This document shows positions 1 through 7,628 of a DNA stretch of 15,473 bases, one piece after another (the first letter of the stretch is position 1; every line of letters starts with the position of its first letter). A program made the translations under genes and the position numbers. The stretch is from an uncultured Lachnospiraceae bacterium. GTDB lineage: Bacteria; Bacillota; Clostridia; Lachnospirales; Lachnospiraceae. The notes below the pieces were generated by a model. That model searched no databases, was not told the DNA's origin, and saw only the letters and a list, made by a program, of their open reading frames with translations. The stretch spans positions 1 through 15,473 of the forward strand of contig CAMJWQ010000036.1 in the NCBI GenBank assembly GCA_946409475.1. The letters run 5' to 3'.

Positions 1-2
1 GT

Positions 3-1151
3 GTTCTTAATATCGGGCATACGCATCCCGAAGTGGTGGAAGTCCTGAAAGAACAGGCAGAAAAATTTTTCCACGGTATGTTTAATATCGTAACCCATGA
101 AGGTTATGTCAAATTAGCGGAAAAAATGAATGAAATAGCTCCCGTACGCGGAGAAAAGAAGAAAACCTTTTTTGCAAACAGCGGTGCGGAAGCTGATGAA
201 AATGCGGTAAAGCTTGCCAAAGCATATACGAAAAGACCTAATATTATTGTATTTTCAGGTGCATTTCACGGCAGAACCATGTTAACGATGTCTATGACTG
301 CAAAAAAAGCCTATGCAGTAGGAATGGGGCCCTTCCCGGAAGGCATTTACCGGGCAGAATTTCCGTATTTATACAGGAATCCTTTTAAAATGACGGAAGA
401 GGAGGCCGTTACCTTTTACATAGATAAAATATATAAGGTATTTGAAGAAGCATCTCCGGCCGAATATGTTGCAGCCATGGTGCTGGAGCCCCTGCAGGGG
501 GAAGGCGGTTTTATACCTGCCCCCATTCCCTGGGTAAAAGCACTTCGTAAGCTGTGCGATGAAAAAGGTATTTTATTAATTGCAGATGAAGTGCAGACAG
601 GGTTTGGCCGTACCGGCAAAATGTTTGCTTCCGAATATTGGAAGGAGGCAGGCTGCGAGCCTGATATTATAACTGCGGCAAAATCCATCGCCGGCGGGGT
701 TCCCTTGAGTGCCATAACGGCCAGGAAAGAAATAATGGAAGCTGTTCCGGGAGGTGTAATTGGCGGTACTTACGGGGGGAATGCCTTGGCGTGTGCGGCT
801 GCCCTTAAAGTAATTGAAATCATGGAAAGAGATCAGCTGTGTAAACGTTCGTCCATATTGGGCGAAAAATATACCAGAGCTGTTGAAGCGTGGAATTTTC
901 CTATAATAGGGGATATCCGTGGGATGGGAGGTATGGTCGGCATTGAATTTGTAAGAGATAAAGAATCAAAAGAACCATATCCTGAATTTGTCGGCACCCT
1001 GGTACAGGAATGCGCCAGGAATGGTCTTCTGGTGGAAAATGCAGGTACTTACGGAAACGTACTTCGTTTTTTAGCACCATTGGTAATGACAGATGAGCAG
1101 TTAGAGGCAGGCTTAGCTATTTTGGAGGCTTCCATTCGTAAGCTGAGCTAA
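3..1151 (+). CDS. Class III PLP-dependent aminotransferase, GABA aminotransferase-like (5' partial)
   Basis: The frame is open from the first complete codon at position 3, and its first residues (NIGHTHPEVVEVL) are internal class III aminotransferase sequence. The true start therefore lies before the window; the GTG at 33 is not a start. The family moves an amino group from a terminal or omega-amino acid, such as 4-aminobutyrate, to 2-oxoglutarate or pyruvate using PLP in the cytoplasm. Seen in the 382-residue fragment: NSGAEADENAVKLAK (PLP phosphate region), GAFHGRT, the LLIADEVQTGFGRTG segment whose Asp contacts the pyridine nitrogen, and the Schiff-base Lys in AAKSIAGG (codon 681-683). The C-terminal domain is complete to TAA. 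Overall similarity is to GabT/4-aminobutyrate aminotransferases, but the exact substrate cannot be read from the motifs. It precedes a PucR-type regulator and an amino-acid importer, which suits a catabolic role. Confidence is high for the family, moderate for GABA. Confidence 0.9.
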   Translation, partial: VLNIGHTHPEVVEVLKEQAEKFFHGMFNIVTHEGYVKLAEKMNEIAPVRGEKKKTFFANSGAEADENAVKLAKAYTKRPNIIVFSGAFHGRTMLTMSMTAKKAYAVGMGPFPEGIYRAEFPYLYRNPFKMTEEEAVTFYIDKIYKVFEEASPAEYVAAMVLEPLQGEGGFIPAPIPWVKALRKLCDEKGILLIADEVQTGFGRTGKMFASEYWKEAGCEPDIITAAKSIAGGVPLSAITARKEIMEAVPGGVIGGTYGGNALACAAALKVIEIMERDQLCKRSSILGEKYTRAVEAWNFPIIGDIRGMGGMVGIEFVRDKESKEPYPEFVGTLVQECARNGLLVENAGTYGNVLRFLAPLVMTDEQLEAGLAILEASIRKLS

Positions 1152-1162
1152 CGGAACGCAGT

Positions 1163-1182
1163 AATTATATGCAATTATATGC
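1163..1182. repeat. Tandem 10-base direct repeat (AATTATATGC x2)
   Basis: Two perfect, directly abutting copies of AATTATATGC occupy 1163-1172 and 1173-1182, just after the stop codon of the upstream aminotransferase and about 100 bases before the preferred PucR start. A 10-base period places both copies on about the same face of the helix, as expected for a tandem operator, but it may simply be a chance AT-rich duplication. Confidence 0.5.
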
Positions 1183-1200
1183 TCTGCAAGCAATTAAAAA

Positions 1201-1259
1201 GTCATGTAAGATTTGCAGCCATGCGCATATTTTACATGGCTTATCCATATTATGTAAAA
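1201..1259. promoter_or_regulatory. Three-part inverted repeat before the PucR-type regulator gene
   Basis: GTCATGTAA (1201-1209) faces TTACATGGC (1232-1240) with 8 of 9 positions complementary. The same central arm, TTTTACAT (1230-1237), is also perfectly complementary to ATGTAAAA (1252-1259). The middle arm can therefore pair upstream or downstream, but not both at once. An 8-base palindrome ATGCGCAT (1221-1228) sits between the first two arms. The unit ends 21 bases before the chosen ATG at 1281. It could be an operator array for the regulator itself or alternative RNA hairpins; the sequence does not decide. Confidence 0.35.
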
Positions 1260-1280
1260 AATGGTTTAGAGAGGTACAGA

Positions 1281-2441
1281 ATGGCGATACAGGTTGAAAA
1301 GGTTTATAAAAGTTCAAAAGAGCCCTACAAGATGAAGCTGATCGCCGGAGCAGATGGCTTGAAGAATGTAATCAGCTGGGTTCATATACTGGAAAATGTG
1401 GTAGTCAGAGGCTATGTAAGAGGGAATGAATTTATTTTCACTACAGGTATTGTCTATCAGAACAATCAATGGCTTCTTGACTTTGTAAAGGGATTATATG
1501 CACATCATGTCAGTGCACTGGCTGTCAATATCGGACCTTACATAAAGGAAGTTCCCAAAGAGGTGGTGGATTTTTGCGATGAAAAGAATTTGCCTCTATT
1601 CACTATTCCCTGGGAAATTCAGCTTGTGGATATTACCAAAAGCTACTGCAGCCAAATTATTGAGGACAGGCAGAACGAATCCGATGCGGCTAATATCATC
1701 AAAAATATATTGTTTTCCTCCGCAGAAATTTCCGGCTATCAGGTTGAATTATCCGGTTTTGGGTTTACAATGGGAGCCAATTATTGTTTTTTTATTATGG
1801 TTCTGGAATACGATAAGGACGGTGGATTTGCCAATAGCCTGACGATAGCAAAGAACAATACAAAAATGATTATTGACCGATTGGGTATTAAATACAGCTT
1901 ATTTATAAGAAATGATCAGATTATTACTTTGTTAAGTGAAACCAGGGATAATATGATTAAGAAATTAACGGAAGATATGGCAGAATGTTTCTTTTCGGAG
2001 AAATATAACTTTACGTTTAGAATAGGTGTGGGTAAAGTGGTTGACAGTATTTACGGTATAACGGAAAGCTACACCTGTGCCAGTCATAGTCTCAATCTGG
2101 CAAAGAAAACCGGAAAAAATGTGATTTTTTATGAAGAAATGGATATTTATAAAATATTGCTCTTGGTAGAGCAAAAGGAAGTATTGCACAGTATCTATCA
2201 GGAAACCATAGGCACCTTGGAAAAAATAGATAAGAAAACAAATTCTGATTATGTTAATATTCTGAAATTATATGTTTTTTATAACGGAAATATACAAAAG
2301 TTAGCTGATGATTTATATGTACACCGTAATACCATTAATTATAAATTAAAGCAGATAAAAAAATTAATTGGCTGTGATTTAAATCAGATGGAAGACCGGT
2401 TCCGTATTATGCTGGCGCTTAAGATAGGGGAAATTCTCTGA
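1281..2441 (+). CDS. PucR-family transcriptional regulator
   Basis: Predicted cytoplasmic DNA-binding regulator of 386 residues. Residues about 15-125 look like the N-terminal PucR sensing domain (LIAGADGLKNVISWVHILE, then GNEFIFTTG). The middle, about 150-310, fits the degenerate GGDEF-like domain usual in CdaR/PucR proteins. The last 59 residues form the C-terminal helix-turn-helix, with FYNGNIQKLADDLYVHRNTI followed by LKQIKKLIG. ATG 1281 is preferred because AGAGAGG lies 6 bases before it and the PucR domain begins soon after; an upstream in-frame ATG at 1179 would add 34 residues without family resemblance and lacks a clear ribosome site. Family members control uptake and breakdown of nitrogen compounds (purines, sugar acids, amino acids). 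Placed between an aminotransferase and an amino-acid importer, it is the likely local regulator. The ligand is unknown. Confidence 0.88.
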   Translation: MAIQVEKVYKSSKEPYKMKLIAGADGLKNVISWVHILENVVVRGYVRGNEFIFTTGIVYQNNQWLLDFVKGLYAHHVSALAVNIGPYIKEVPKEVVDFCDEKNLPLFTIPWEIQLVDITKSYCSQIIEDRQNESDAANIIKNILFSSAEISGYQVELSGFGFTMGANYCFFIMVLEYDKDGGFANSLTIAKNNTKMIIDRLGIKYSLFIRNDQIITLLSETRDNMIKKLTEDMAECFFSEKYNFTFRIGVGKVVDSIYGITESYTCASHSLNLAKKTGKNVIFYEEMDIYKILLLVEQKEVLHSIYQETIGTLEKIDKKTNSDYVNILKLYVFYNGNIQKLADDLYVHRNTINYKLKQIKKLIGCDLNQMEDRFRIMLALKIGEIL

Positions 2442-2443
2442 TT

Positions 2444-2468
2444 TTTGTATGGATGTACAAATTTTTTT
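2444..2468 (+). terminator. Weak possible intrinsic terminator after the PucR-type gene
   Basis: TTTGTA (2444-2449) and TACAAA (2456-2461) form a 6-base-pair stem with a 6-base loop, followed directly by seven T residues (2462-2468). The stem has only one G-C pair, so termination would be weak. It starts three bases after the regulator stop codon and precedes the next promoter, which is the right place for a transcript end. Confidence 0.35.
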
Positions 2469-2481
2469 GGATGAGTTTGCA

Positions 2482-2509
2482 TTGCAACGGCAGGATGGAA
2501 TGCTATAAT
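2482..2509 (+). promoter_or_regulatory. Sigma-A type promoter for the ABC transporter operon
   Basis: TTGCAA (2482-2487) is a -35 candidate, and TATAAT (2504-2509) is a perfect -10 box at 16-base spacing, with a TGC extension just before it. Transcription would start near 2516, giving a leader of about 130 bases before the binding-protein gene. Confidence 0.65.
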
Positions 2510-2542
2510 GGCATTATATCTTAAGGTATGACAAAGCAGTCA

Positions 2543-2610
2543 TTTTATTTCCGGAGAGGATTTAAAATGGCTTTTTTATTTTATGGAAATGATGTCTCCA
2601 TGAAATAAAA
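2543..2610 (+). promoter_or_regulatory. Long leader hairpin upstream of the transporter operon
   Basis: TTTTATTTC (2543-2551) is perfectly complementary to GAAATAAAA (2602-2610). Inside it, after a small internal loop, GGAGA (2553-2557) is perfectly complementary to TCTCC (2595-2599). An inner TAAAAT/ATTTTA pair (2563-2568 with 2578-2583) can form in the remaining loop. The predicted promoter lies upstream, so the structure would be in the mRNA. The paired GGAGA is the Shine-Dalgarno site of a 13-codon reading frame, so folding would hide it. No T-run follows, so this is not an ordinary terminator. Confidence 0.45.
2567..2608 (+). CDS. Possible 13-residue leader peptide
   Basis: ATG 2567 follows GGAGAGG with 7-base spacing and reads MAFLFYGNDVSMK to a TAA at 2606-2608. 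It lies wholly inside the long leader hairpin upstream of the amino-acid importer, and its own ribosome site is in one arm. A translated leader could couple ribosome movement to folding of this mRNA. Its Phe/Leu/Phe/Tyr run is notable but too short to name an attenuating amino acid. It may equally be a chance frame. Confidence 0.25.
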   Translation: MAFLFYGNDVSMK

Positions 2611-2646
2611 CTGTTAACAAGTAAATGTTTTAAGAGGAGGAGAATT

Positions 2647-3429
2647 ATGGCAAAAAAATCTTTGATAGTGGTATGCCTATTGGCAGTGGTTTTTACGATT
2701 ACAGCCTGCGGTAAAAAGGAACAGACCGCCTGGGAAAAAGTTGAAAGCGAAGGCAAGTTTACCTTTGCCTGTTCGGGAGGATACCCGCCCTTTAATTACA
2801 TTGATGAGGAAACGGGAAATCTGATTGGCTTCGATGTAGAAATAGCCGATGCATTGGCAGAAAAAATGGGTGTCAAGGCAGAGGGCATTACGACCCAGTG
2901 GGACGGAATTCTTGGCGGATTAACGGGCATGCGTTTTGACTGTATCATTGGCAGTATGGCAATAACCGAGGCCAGACTGGAGGAGGTTAATTTTACCGAT
3001 CCCTATTATTATGACGGCGCACAGTTTTTTGCACCGGCATCCTTGGGACTGAATTCCTTGGGAGATTTAGCAGATGGCAAAGTCGGAGTAGTAACGGGAA
3101 CCACCTTCCAGGAAGAGCTTGCCAAATATGGCAACGTAACGGAAGTTCTGCAGTTTGAAAGTGATATTGAGAATTTTATGGCTGCGGCAGACGGAAGAAC
3201 CGACGGATTGGTAACCAGTCGTTTCGTAGGGCTTCAGGCTCCGGAAGAATATGACTTAGTACCCGTAGGCGGCTTATTATATACCGAAAATATTGGTATT
3301 GCCGTCAGAAAAGAAGATACGGAATTTTTGGAGCAATTGAACCAGGCATTGGCAGCTATTATAGAAGACGGAACCTATGAAAAAATCAGTAATGAGTATT
3401 TTGGCAGAAATATTTTAGAAAAAGAGTAG
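2647..3429 (+). CDS. Amino-acid ABC transporter substrate-binding lipoprotein (SBP family 3)
   Basis: Extracellular solute receptor of a polar amino-acid importer, 260 residues, a usual size for the family. A lipoprotein signal is clear: KK, a hydrophobic stretch (5-18), and lipobox ITAC with Cys21 as the predicted lipidated residue. The mature part starts with the typical FTFACSGGYPPFNYID and GFDVEIADALAEKMG segments of SBP family 3, followed by DCIIGSMAITEARLEEVNFTDPYY, which is the ligand-contacting hinge region. GAGGAGGAG just before ATG 2647 is a strong ribosome site. The gene opens the transporter operon behind its own promoter and is followed 37 bases later by the permease. Ligands in this family include Gln, Glu, His, Cys, Arg and related amino acids; the neighbouring aminotransferases suggest an amino acid destined for catabolism, possibly a beta- or omega-amino acid. 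Confidence 0.92.
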   Translation: MAKKSLIVVCLLAVVFTITACGKKEQTAWEKVESEGKFTFACSGGYPPFNYIDEETGNLIGFDVEIADALAEKMGVKAEGITTQWDGILGGLTGMRFDCIIGSMAITEARLEEVNFTDPYYYDGAQFFAPASLGLNSLGDLADGKVGVVTGTTFQEELAKYGNVTEVLQFESDIENFMAAADGRTDGLVTSRFVGLQAPEEYDLVPVGGLLYTENIGIAVRKEDTEFLEQLNQALAAIIEDGTYEKISNEYFGRNILEKE

Positions 3430-3466
3430 AACGGAACTGACGTTCTCTAAGAATAGGAGCGATGAA

Positions 3467-4144
3467 ATGGAGTTTTTTGAGAATGCACTGCATTTTTTAA
3501 CCAGTGCCATTGATAATTTTCCCAAATTCTTTCCCGGAATTATAGCAACGCTGCAATTATCTGTACTTTCTATTATTTTGGGCACCGTATTCGGATTGAT
3601 AGTGAATCTGTTGAAAATGACCAAAATAAAGCCTTTATGTATGCTTGCTGATCTATATGTGGCTGTCGTGAGAGGGACTCCATTACTTTTGCAACTGTTC
3701 TTCATGTTTTACGGACTTCCGCAGATGGGGATTTATATTGACAGATTTTCATCTGCGGTAGCCGGTTTGGCATTTCACAACGGAGCTTATATCAGTGAAA
3801 TTTTCAGAGGTTCGATTCAGGCTATACCAAGAGGACAGCATGAAGCAGCAAAAGCAATCGGAATGACAAAGCTACAGGCCTTTAAGAATGTGATTTTTCC
3901 CCAGGCTTTTAAGCATGCGGTTCCCGCTTTGGGCAATCAGTTTTTATTGGCAATTAAGGATTCTTCCCTGGCAAGTGTAATTACTATTACGGAAACCATG
4001 ATGTTAGCCAGACAATTGGCAGCGGCTACATTTTCCATTTTTCCCGTATATTTTGATGCGGCGGTAATTTATATGGTATTAACCTATGCATTGAATGTTC
4101 TTCTCAGGAAATTAGAAAAAAGATTAAAGGTGAATGAAAGATGA
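3467..4144 (+). CDS. Amino-acid ABC transporter permease (HisM/GlnP family)
   Basis: Inner-membrane channel subunit of 225 residues. Hydrophobic stretches are visible at about 22-47, 60-85, 95-112 and 188-213. The segment VVRGTPLLLQLFFMFYGLP (68-85) is diagnostic of the HisM/GlnP permease family. The cytoplasmic EAA loop that docks the ATPase is present at about 126-145 (EAAKAIGMTKLQAFKNVIFP). The later LGNQFLLAIKDSSLASVIT stretch is also typical. TAGGAGC precedes ATG 3467. Only one permease gene is present, so the channel is presumably a homodimer. Its stop codon overlaps the ATPase start (ATGA, 4141-4144), which indicates translational coupling. Confidence 0.93.
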   Translation: MEFFENALHFLTSAIDNFPKFFPGIIATLQLSVLSIILGTVFGLIVNLLKMTKIKPLCMLADLYVAVVRGTPLLLQLFFMFYGLPQMGIYIDRFSSAVAGLAFHNGAYISEIFRGSIQAIPRGQHEAAKAIGMTKLQAFKNVIFPQAFKHAVPALGNQFLLAIKDSSLASVITITETMMLARQLAAATFSIFPVYFDAAVIYMVLTYALNVLLRKLEKRLKVNER

Positions 4145-4872
4145 CAATATTAGAAACCAAAAATCTACATAAAAAGTTTAATAAAGCAGAAGTGTTGAAA
4201 GGGATAGATTTCTCCATCAATCAAGGTGAGGTAGTGAGTATTATCGGATCCAGCGGTTCGGGGAAAAGTACGTTTTTAAGATGTCTCAATTTTCTTGATA
4301 AAAAAGATAAGGGGGATATTATTTTTAAAAATAATATTGTTGAAAATAAGGCGGCATCTATTATTGAACTGCGAAAACATGTAGGGATGGTTTTTCAAAG
4401 CTTTAATCTGTTCTTTAATATGACGGTTCTCAAAAATGTGATGAGCGGATTGGTGATTGTGAATAAGGAAGAAAAGAGCCTGGCTGAGAAGAAAGCCATG
4501 GAACTTTTAGATAAAGTTGGTCTCACGGAGAAAGCCCATGTCTACCCTGAAACCATGTCGGGAGGACAGCTGCAAAGGGTCGCCATAGCAAGAGCCTTAG
4601 CCATGTCTCCGGATGTCGTTCTGTTTGATGAACCGACATCGGCATTAGATCCGGAATTGGTGGCGGAAGTACTTGCCGTTATGAAGAATTTGGCAAAGGA
4701 GGGATGTACCATGATTGTGGTAACTCATGAAATGGCTTTCGCAAGAGAAGTATCTGACAGAGTTATATTTCTCCATGAAGGCATTATTACGGAGGAAGGA
4801 ACACCGGATGAAATATTCAATCATCCTAAGAATGAAAGGTTAAGAAGCTTTCTAAGCAGTATGAGCTTTTAA
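4141..4872 (+). CDS. Amino-acid ABC transporter ATP-binding protein (GlnQ-like)
   Basis: ATPase of the importer, 243 residues, full length for the family. Visible motifs in order are Walker A GSSGSGKST (36-44), Q-loop Gln86 in VFQSFNLF, the signature MSGGQLQR (139-146, Met in place of the usual Leu), Walker B VVLFDEPTSALDPE (159-172) with catalytic Glu164, and the switch His196 in VVTHEM. All catalytic residues are present. The segment after the Q-loop reads FFNMTVLKNV, where many relatives have FPHMTVLENV, a mild local divergence. The start overlaps the permease stop by four bases, so the two are likely co-translated. The exact amino acid transported cannot be read from this subunit. Confidence 0.94.
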   Translation: MTILETKNLHKKFNKAEVLKGIDFSINQGEVVSIIGSSGSGKSTFLRCLNFLDKKDKGDIIFKNNIVENKAASIIELRKHVGMVFQSFNLFFNMTVLKNVMSGLVIVNKEEKSLAEKKAMELLDKVGLTEKAHVYPETMSGGQLQRVAIARALAMSPDVVLFDEPTSALDPELVAEVLAVMKNLAKEGCTMIVVTHEMAFAREVSDRVIFLHEGIITEEGTPDEIFNHPKNERLRSFLSSMSF

Positions 4873-4916
4873 ATTACGTTTTTTCGGTTACTAATAAAAG
4901 AATACAGGTGTTGGAA

Positions 4917-6269
4917 ATGAATAAAAAAACTTATATATTAAATCCTTATTTTAAAAAAGAATATCCTGTTATTTCTCATGGCAAAGGCATTTACATGTAT
5001 GCGGAGGACGGTACGGAATATATAGATGCTACCAGCGGTGCCGTATTGGTCAGCCTGGGACATGGGATGGAGAGCATGGGAGAAGTATTAAAGGAGCAGG
5101 CATCTAAGATAGCCTTTGCTTACCGCTGGGATTGTGTCACACAGGTTTTAGAGGATGCCTGCCGAAATGTGTGCGAGGCTTCGGATTACAATTTTACAAA
5201 AGTTTTTTTTGTTTCAGGAGGGTCCGAAGCAACGGAAATAGCAGTAAAGCTTGCCAGAAAGTATTTTTTAAATATCGGCAGGAAATCCAAATATAAAATC
5301 ATATCCCGTAATCAAAGCTATCATGGCAGTACCATGGGTGCTCTGTCAATAACAGGCTTTCCCGTAAGGCAGGCGGGATATGAAAATTATTTATTTGACC
5401 AGGGACATATACCTCCGGCTTATTGCTACCGCTGCTGGTATGGAAAAGAGTGTAATTCCTGCCGGTTCGAGTGCGCCGAAGCACTTGAAAAAGAAATTCT
5501 GCAGCAGGGAGAAGATACCGTTGCTGCTTTTATTTTGGAACCGGTTTCCGGAATGTCTCTTTGCGGTGCTAATCCGCCTGCCGGGTATTTTAAAAAAATC
5601 AGGGAAATATGTGACCGATACCATATACTGCTCATAGCCGATGAAGTTATGGCGGGAATGGGCAGAACAGGAAAATACTTTGCTTATCAAAACTTTGATT
5701 TTAAACCGGATATCATAGCCTTAGGAAAAGCTTTGGCCGGGGGTTATTTTCCTATTGGTGCGGTAGCCTGCTCGCAAAAAATATTTGATGGGATTTATGA
5801 AAACTCTGCGGAATTTTCAGCAGGATACTCATGGGCAGGCAATCCCTTAGGGGCAGCCGTAGTATGTAAAACCTTCTCCTGCTTACAGCAGCAGTCTCTT
5901 GTTCCAAATGTAGCCTTGAAGGGTATTTATTTAAAACAAGCCCTATCAGATATAGCAAAGAGTCATCCTATTATGGGAGATGTAAGAGGTCTGGGATTAA
6001 TGGTTGGAATAGAGTTTGTAAAAGATAAGGAAACGAAGGAGACTTTTGACCCGGCATTAAAGGTTAATAAAAAAATCAGTGAAGAAGCCTTGAAGGAAAA
6101 AATGTTTTTAGAAACAAGCTTTGGCTGTAATCACGGAAAAAGTGGCGATATGGCCATGATAGCACCGGCATTCACCGTAAATTACGAAGAATTGGATGAA
6201 ATTGTCTTGAGATTTGACCGAATGGTAACAAAAGTGGAAAAGGACTTGGGATATCATAGGTCTGAATAA
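4917..6269 (+). CDS. Class III PLP-dependent aminotransferase, possible beta/omega-amino acid aminotransferase
   Basis: Second class III aminotransferase, 450 residues. ATG 4917 is preferred over GTG 4908 because AGG at 4906-4908 lies 8 bases before the ATG. Motifs: SGGSEATEIAVKLA (100-113), YHGSTMG (135-141), LLIADEVMAGMGRTG (238-252) with pyridine-binding Asp242, and Schiff-base Lys271 in ALGKALAGG. A Cys-rich insert with Cys170, 173, 179, 182 and 186 lies in the middle. From memory, related Clostridial class III enzymes carry a similar insert, so it is probably a subfamily trait. The C-terminal domain is intact. The gene sits 44 bases after the importer and 19 before the CoA-transferase, so its product should be a substrate for the latter, suggesting a 3-oxo acid made from a beta-amino acid. 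The distance from the first aminotransferase makes the two unlikely to be recent duplicates. Confidence 0.9.
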   Translation: MNKKTYILNPYFKKEYPVISHGKGIYMYAEDGTEYIDATSGAVLVSLGHGMESMGEVLKEQASKIAFAYRWDCVTQVLEDACRNVCEASDYNFTKVFFVSGGSEATEIAVKLARKYFLNIGRKSKYKIISRNQSYHGSTMGALSITGFPVRQAGYENYLFDQGHIPPAYCYRCWYGKECNSCRFECAEALEKEILQQGEDTVAAFILEPVSGMSLCGANPPAGYFKKIREICDRYHILLIADEVMAGMGRTGKYFAYQNFDFKPDIIALGKALAGGYFPIGAVACSQKIFDGIYENSAEFSAGYSWAGNPLGAAVVCKTFSCLQQQSLVPNVALKGIYLKQALSDIAKSHPIMGDVRGLGLMVGIEFVKDKETKETFDPALKVNKKISEEALKEKMFLETSFGCNHGKSGDMAMIAPAFTVNYEELDEIVLRFDRMVTKVEKDLGYHRSE

Positions 6270-6288
6270 CAGGGGGTCTTTAAAGAAA

Positions 6289-6993
6289 ATGAAGTGGGAA
6301 AATATATATGGAAAAATACAGTCTGCCGATAAAGCAATGGAACATATGCATGACGGCATGGTAATGATGTGCGGGGGATTTGGTGGTGTCGGTTCACCGC
6401 CATTATTATGTAAATCTGTTGCAGACTATCATTTTACAGATATTACACTTATTTGTAATGATGCCGGTTTTCCCCATTTAGGTATCGGTCCTGTTGTCTG
6501 CAACGGTCAGGTTAAAAAGATGATAACCACTCATATAGGCTCCAATCCTGTCGCAGGGAGACTGATAAATGAAGGAAAAATGGAAGCCGAGTTTATTCCC
6601 CAGGGGACCTTTTGTGAACGAATCAGAGCCGGGGGAGTGGGTTTGGGAGGAATTCTTTGTGATATCGGTATCGATACCGTAATTGCCAATGGAAAGGATA
6701 AAATCACCTTAAATAGCAGGGAATATTTGATAGAGCCGGCCATAACAGCCGAAGTCGGCATATTCTATGCAAAAAAGGCAGACCCTTTTGGAAATCTGAT
6801 CTATGACAAAACGGCAAGAAATACAAATCCGTTAATGGTGATGGCATGCGATTTCAGTATTGTGCAGGCAGAAGAGATAGTCCCCTTAGGAGGATTGAAT
6901 CCTGAAGAAATAATAACACCCGGTGTTTATGTAGATATGGTGGTGGCAGGACAGGGCGGTGAATGGAAATGGAACTGGCAGCTAAAGAATTAA
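6289..6993 (+). CDS. atoD: 3-oxoacid (acetoacetate/butyrate-type) CoA-transferase subunit A
   Basis: Alpha subunit of a class I CoA-transferase, 234 residues, close to the usual size. The CoA-binding glycine-rich motif GGFGGVGSP is at 29-37. THIGSNPVAGRLINEGKMEAEFIPQGTFCERIRAGGVG is interrupted nowhere and matches the family core. The family moves CoA between acyl-CoA (acetyl- or butyryl-CoA) and a 3-oxo acid such as acetoacetate or 3-oxoadipate. The start ATG 6289 gives a normal N terminus; the AGGGGG run at 6271-6276 is a rather distant ribosome site (about 12 bases). The reading frame ends 31 bases inside the beta-subunit gene, which points to coupled translation of a stoichiometric pair. 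The acyl specificity cannot be decided from sequence, so the symbol is given for the family rather than for a proven substrate. Confidence 0.88.
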   Translation: MKWENIYGKIQSADKAMEHMHDGMVMMCGGFGGVGSPPLLCKSVADYHFTDITLICNDAGFPHLGIGPVVCNGQVKKMITTHIGSNPVAGRLINEGKMEAEFIPQGTFCERIRAGGVGLGGILCDIGIDTVIANGKDKITLNSREYLIEPAITAEVGIFYAKKADPFGNLIYDKTARNTNPLMVMACDFSIVQAEEIVPLGGLNPEEIITPGVYVDMVVAGQGGEWKWNWQLKN

Positions 6994-7628
6994 TGGCAAA
7001 GCGGGCGGCTGAGGAAATAGAAAAGGGAAATATCATTAATTTAGGGATTGGTATCCCTACTATGATAGCTAATTATATCACGAAAGATAAGCAGGTTATG
7101 ATTCACGGAGAAAACGGCCTTTTGGGAATTGGAAAAGATCCTGTGAAAGGAAGGGAGGATCCCCATATTATTAATGCGGGAGGATTACCCTGTACTCTGG
7201 TTAAGGGGAGCTCTTATTTTGACAGCGCGGCTTCTTTCGCCATGATACGAAAAGGAAAGATAGATATTACTTTTTTAGGAGCCTTGGAAGTTTCGGAAAA
7301 GGGCGATTTAGCAAACTGGATAGTGCCGGGTGTATTGGTTCCGGGAATGGGAGGAGGCATGGATCTGGCACAAAAAACAAAAAAAACGGTAATTCTTATG
7401 CAGCATACCAATAAACAAGGGAAACCGAAGCTGAAAAAGGAATGTACCCTGCCCATAACCGCTAAAGGATGCGTGGATATGGTTATTACGGAATTAGGTG
7501 TTTTTAAAGTAGATAACGACGGACTGCTTCTTACGGAAATATTTAAAGAAGCAGATATCAAAGATATTGTAAAAAAAACGGAAGCAAAGCTGACGATTGC
7601 CAGGGAGGTTAAGGTATATGGATTATAA
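6963..7628 (+). CDS. atoA: 3-oxoacid (acetoacetate/butyrate-type) CoA-transferase subunit B
   Basis: Beta subunit, 221 residues, carrying the catalytic residue: Glu50 in GENGLLGIG, the Glu that forms the glutamyl-CoA thioester in class I CoA-transferases. Other family landmarks are NLGIGIPTM (26-34), GGLPCTLVKGSSYFDSA and VPGMGGGMDLA. Start ATG 6963 follows AGGGCGG with good spacing; an in-frame ATG at 6969 is also possible. It overlaps the alpha-subunit gene by 31 bases and the thiolase gene by 11, giving a tightly coupled A-B-thiolase cassette. Such pairs activate acetoacetate or similar 3-oxo acids before thiolysis, or run in reverse in butyrate formers. No full set of butyrate-pathway genes is nearby, which favours the catabolic direction here. 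Confidence 0.9.
   Translation: MEMELAAKELMAKRAAEEIEKGNIINLGIGIPTMIANYITKDKQVMIHGENGLLGIGKDPVKGREDPHIINAGGLPCTLVKGSSYFDSAASFAMIRKGKIDITFLGALEVSEKGDLANWIVPGVLVPGMGGGMDLAQKTKKTVILMQHTNKQGKPKLKKECTLPITAKGCVDMVITELGVFKVDNDGLLLTEIFKEADIKDIVKKTEAKLTIAREVKVYGL

Noticed and set aside
33..35. GTG 33 as the start of the first gene
   Set aside because: The frame is open to the window edge and the upstream residues NIGHTHPE are conserved family sequence.
416..715. 99-codon reverse-strand frame
   Set aside because: It lies wholly inside the first aminotransferase gene in antisense and has no ribosome site or recognisable protein.
4908..4910. GTG start for the second aminotransferase
   Set aside because: The ribosome site overlaps this GTG and is correctly spaced for ATG 4917.
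5424..5476. Cys-rich segment as a novel fused metal domain
   Set aside because: The segment lies inside an otherwise standard class III fold, and similar inserts are, from memory, usual in Clostridial relatives.
5391..5690. Several overlapping frames on both strands
   Set aside because: All are contained in the class III aminotransferase gene, which explains the region.
7214..7561. 115-codon reverse-strand frame
   Set aside because: It is antisense to the CoA-transferase beta subunit, which has clear motifs, and the reverse product is low in complexity.
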